A stretch of DNA of 64,000 nucleotides from Argentina anserina (Eukaryota > Streptophyta > Magnoliopsida > Rosales > Rosaceae), in the NCBI RefSeq assembly GCF_933775445.1, contig NC_065873.1:7440001-7504000 (forward strand), written 5' to 3'. Made by a program: the position numbers and the translations under genes. This document shows, piece by piece, positions 63,991 to 64,000 of the stretch. How positions within the stretch are numbered: the first letter of the stretch is position 1; the number at the start of each line of letters is the position of its first letter. The notes below the pieces were generated by a model. It did not search any database, was not told where the DNA came from, and saw only the letters and a program-made list of their open reading frames with translations.

Positions 63991-64000
63991 AGAAAAAATA

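Larger units (their letters stand above)
59907..64000 (-). mobile_element. Internal region of a non-autonomous or decayed LTR element, running off the window
   Basis: Next to the LTR is typical copia 3' untranslated sequence (caaccttgtcaagc-like words, 59930-60000). No RT or RNase H frame follows, only decayed DNA, a CCGG-rich leader-like block at 61900-62230 and a G-rich block at 63640-63990. Open frames such as 63059-63277 (KKRRPRGESYPSLVYRRNKK, a basic stretch) and a 198-codon minus frame at 63975-63379 carry no domain I recognise. The whole block is best read as one or more TE remnants. Confidence 0.45.

Overview
The window is nuclear DNA from a flowering plant, most likely a eudicot. It has AT-rich intergenic DNA, GT-AG introns, plant-only gene families (a mitochondrial-type KIN-7 kinesin, an organellar mini-RNase III, a plastid FGGY-type D-ribulose kinase, a plant-specific acidic membrane protein) and many plant retrotransposons. 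Several repeats remind me of Rosaceae (rose, strawberry, bramble), but that is memory-based inference. No tRNA, rRNA, CRISPR or bacterial-style operon was seen.

Layout. (1) 1-2116, minus: 5' end of a KIN-7 kinesin running off the left edge. (2) 2117-14900: intergenic and repeat-rich. It holds an inverted-repeat (foldback/MULE-like) element split by a 1567-bp solo LTR, a decayed copy of mini-RNase III exon 1, a short LINE, and a 2252-bp MULE-like element carrying a large TGTCACA minisatellite. (3) 14919-23752, plus: two intact genes, mini-RNase III (7 exons, 293 aa) and D-ribulose kinase (9 exons, 488 aa). All exon phases agree, and both probably act in plastids. (4) 23880-25016: partial pseudogene copy of the 5' end of the gene at 48.5 kb. 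(5) 25224-47800: a nested transposon block of about 22 kb. It contains a 2.5-kb non-autonomous copia-like element that truncates a RING-finger gene, two 2.6-kb solo LTRs of one family, a 1-kb hAT-type element, a third (inverted) copy of the 5' leader of the 48.5-kb gene, small foldbacks, and a decayed copia element broken by two solo LTRs. (6) 48524-54305, plus: an intact two-exon gene for a 1589-residue acidic two-TM protein whose second exon is almost entirely degenerate repeats. (7) 54516-64000: a 5'-truncated LINE with a 14-bp target-site duplication (TSD), a 2950-bp deleted LTR element with unidentified cargo, and the end of another copia-type element filling the right edge.

Functionally the two neighbouring intact genes share a probable plastid location (RNA maturation and pentulose phosphorylation), but nothing shows co-regulation. 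The rest is mainly a record of insertions; many can be ordered because one element interrupts another and target-site duplications survive.

I found no convincing new biochemical system. The observations most worth following are the three copies of one gene's leader/promoter module (one inverted), the TGTCACA array inside a MULE-like element, the repeat-built second exon of the 1589-aa protein, the perfect 161-bp duplication that copies a splice donor in the kinesin gene, and the unidentified coding cargo inside the 2950-bp LTR element. All family names come from reading translated motifs by eye, with no database search.
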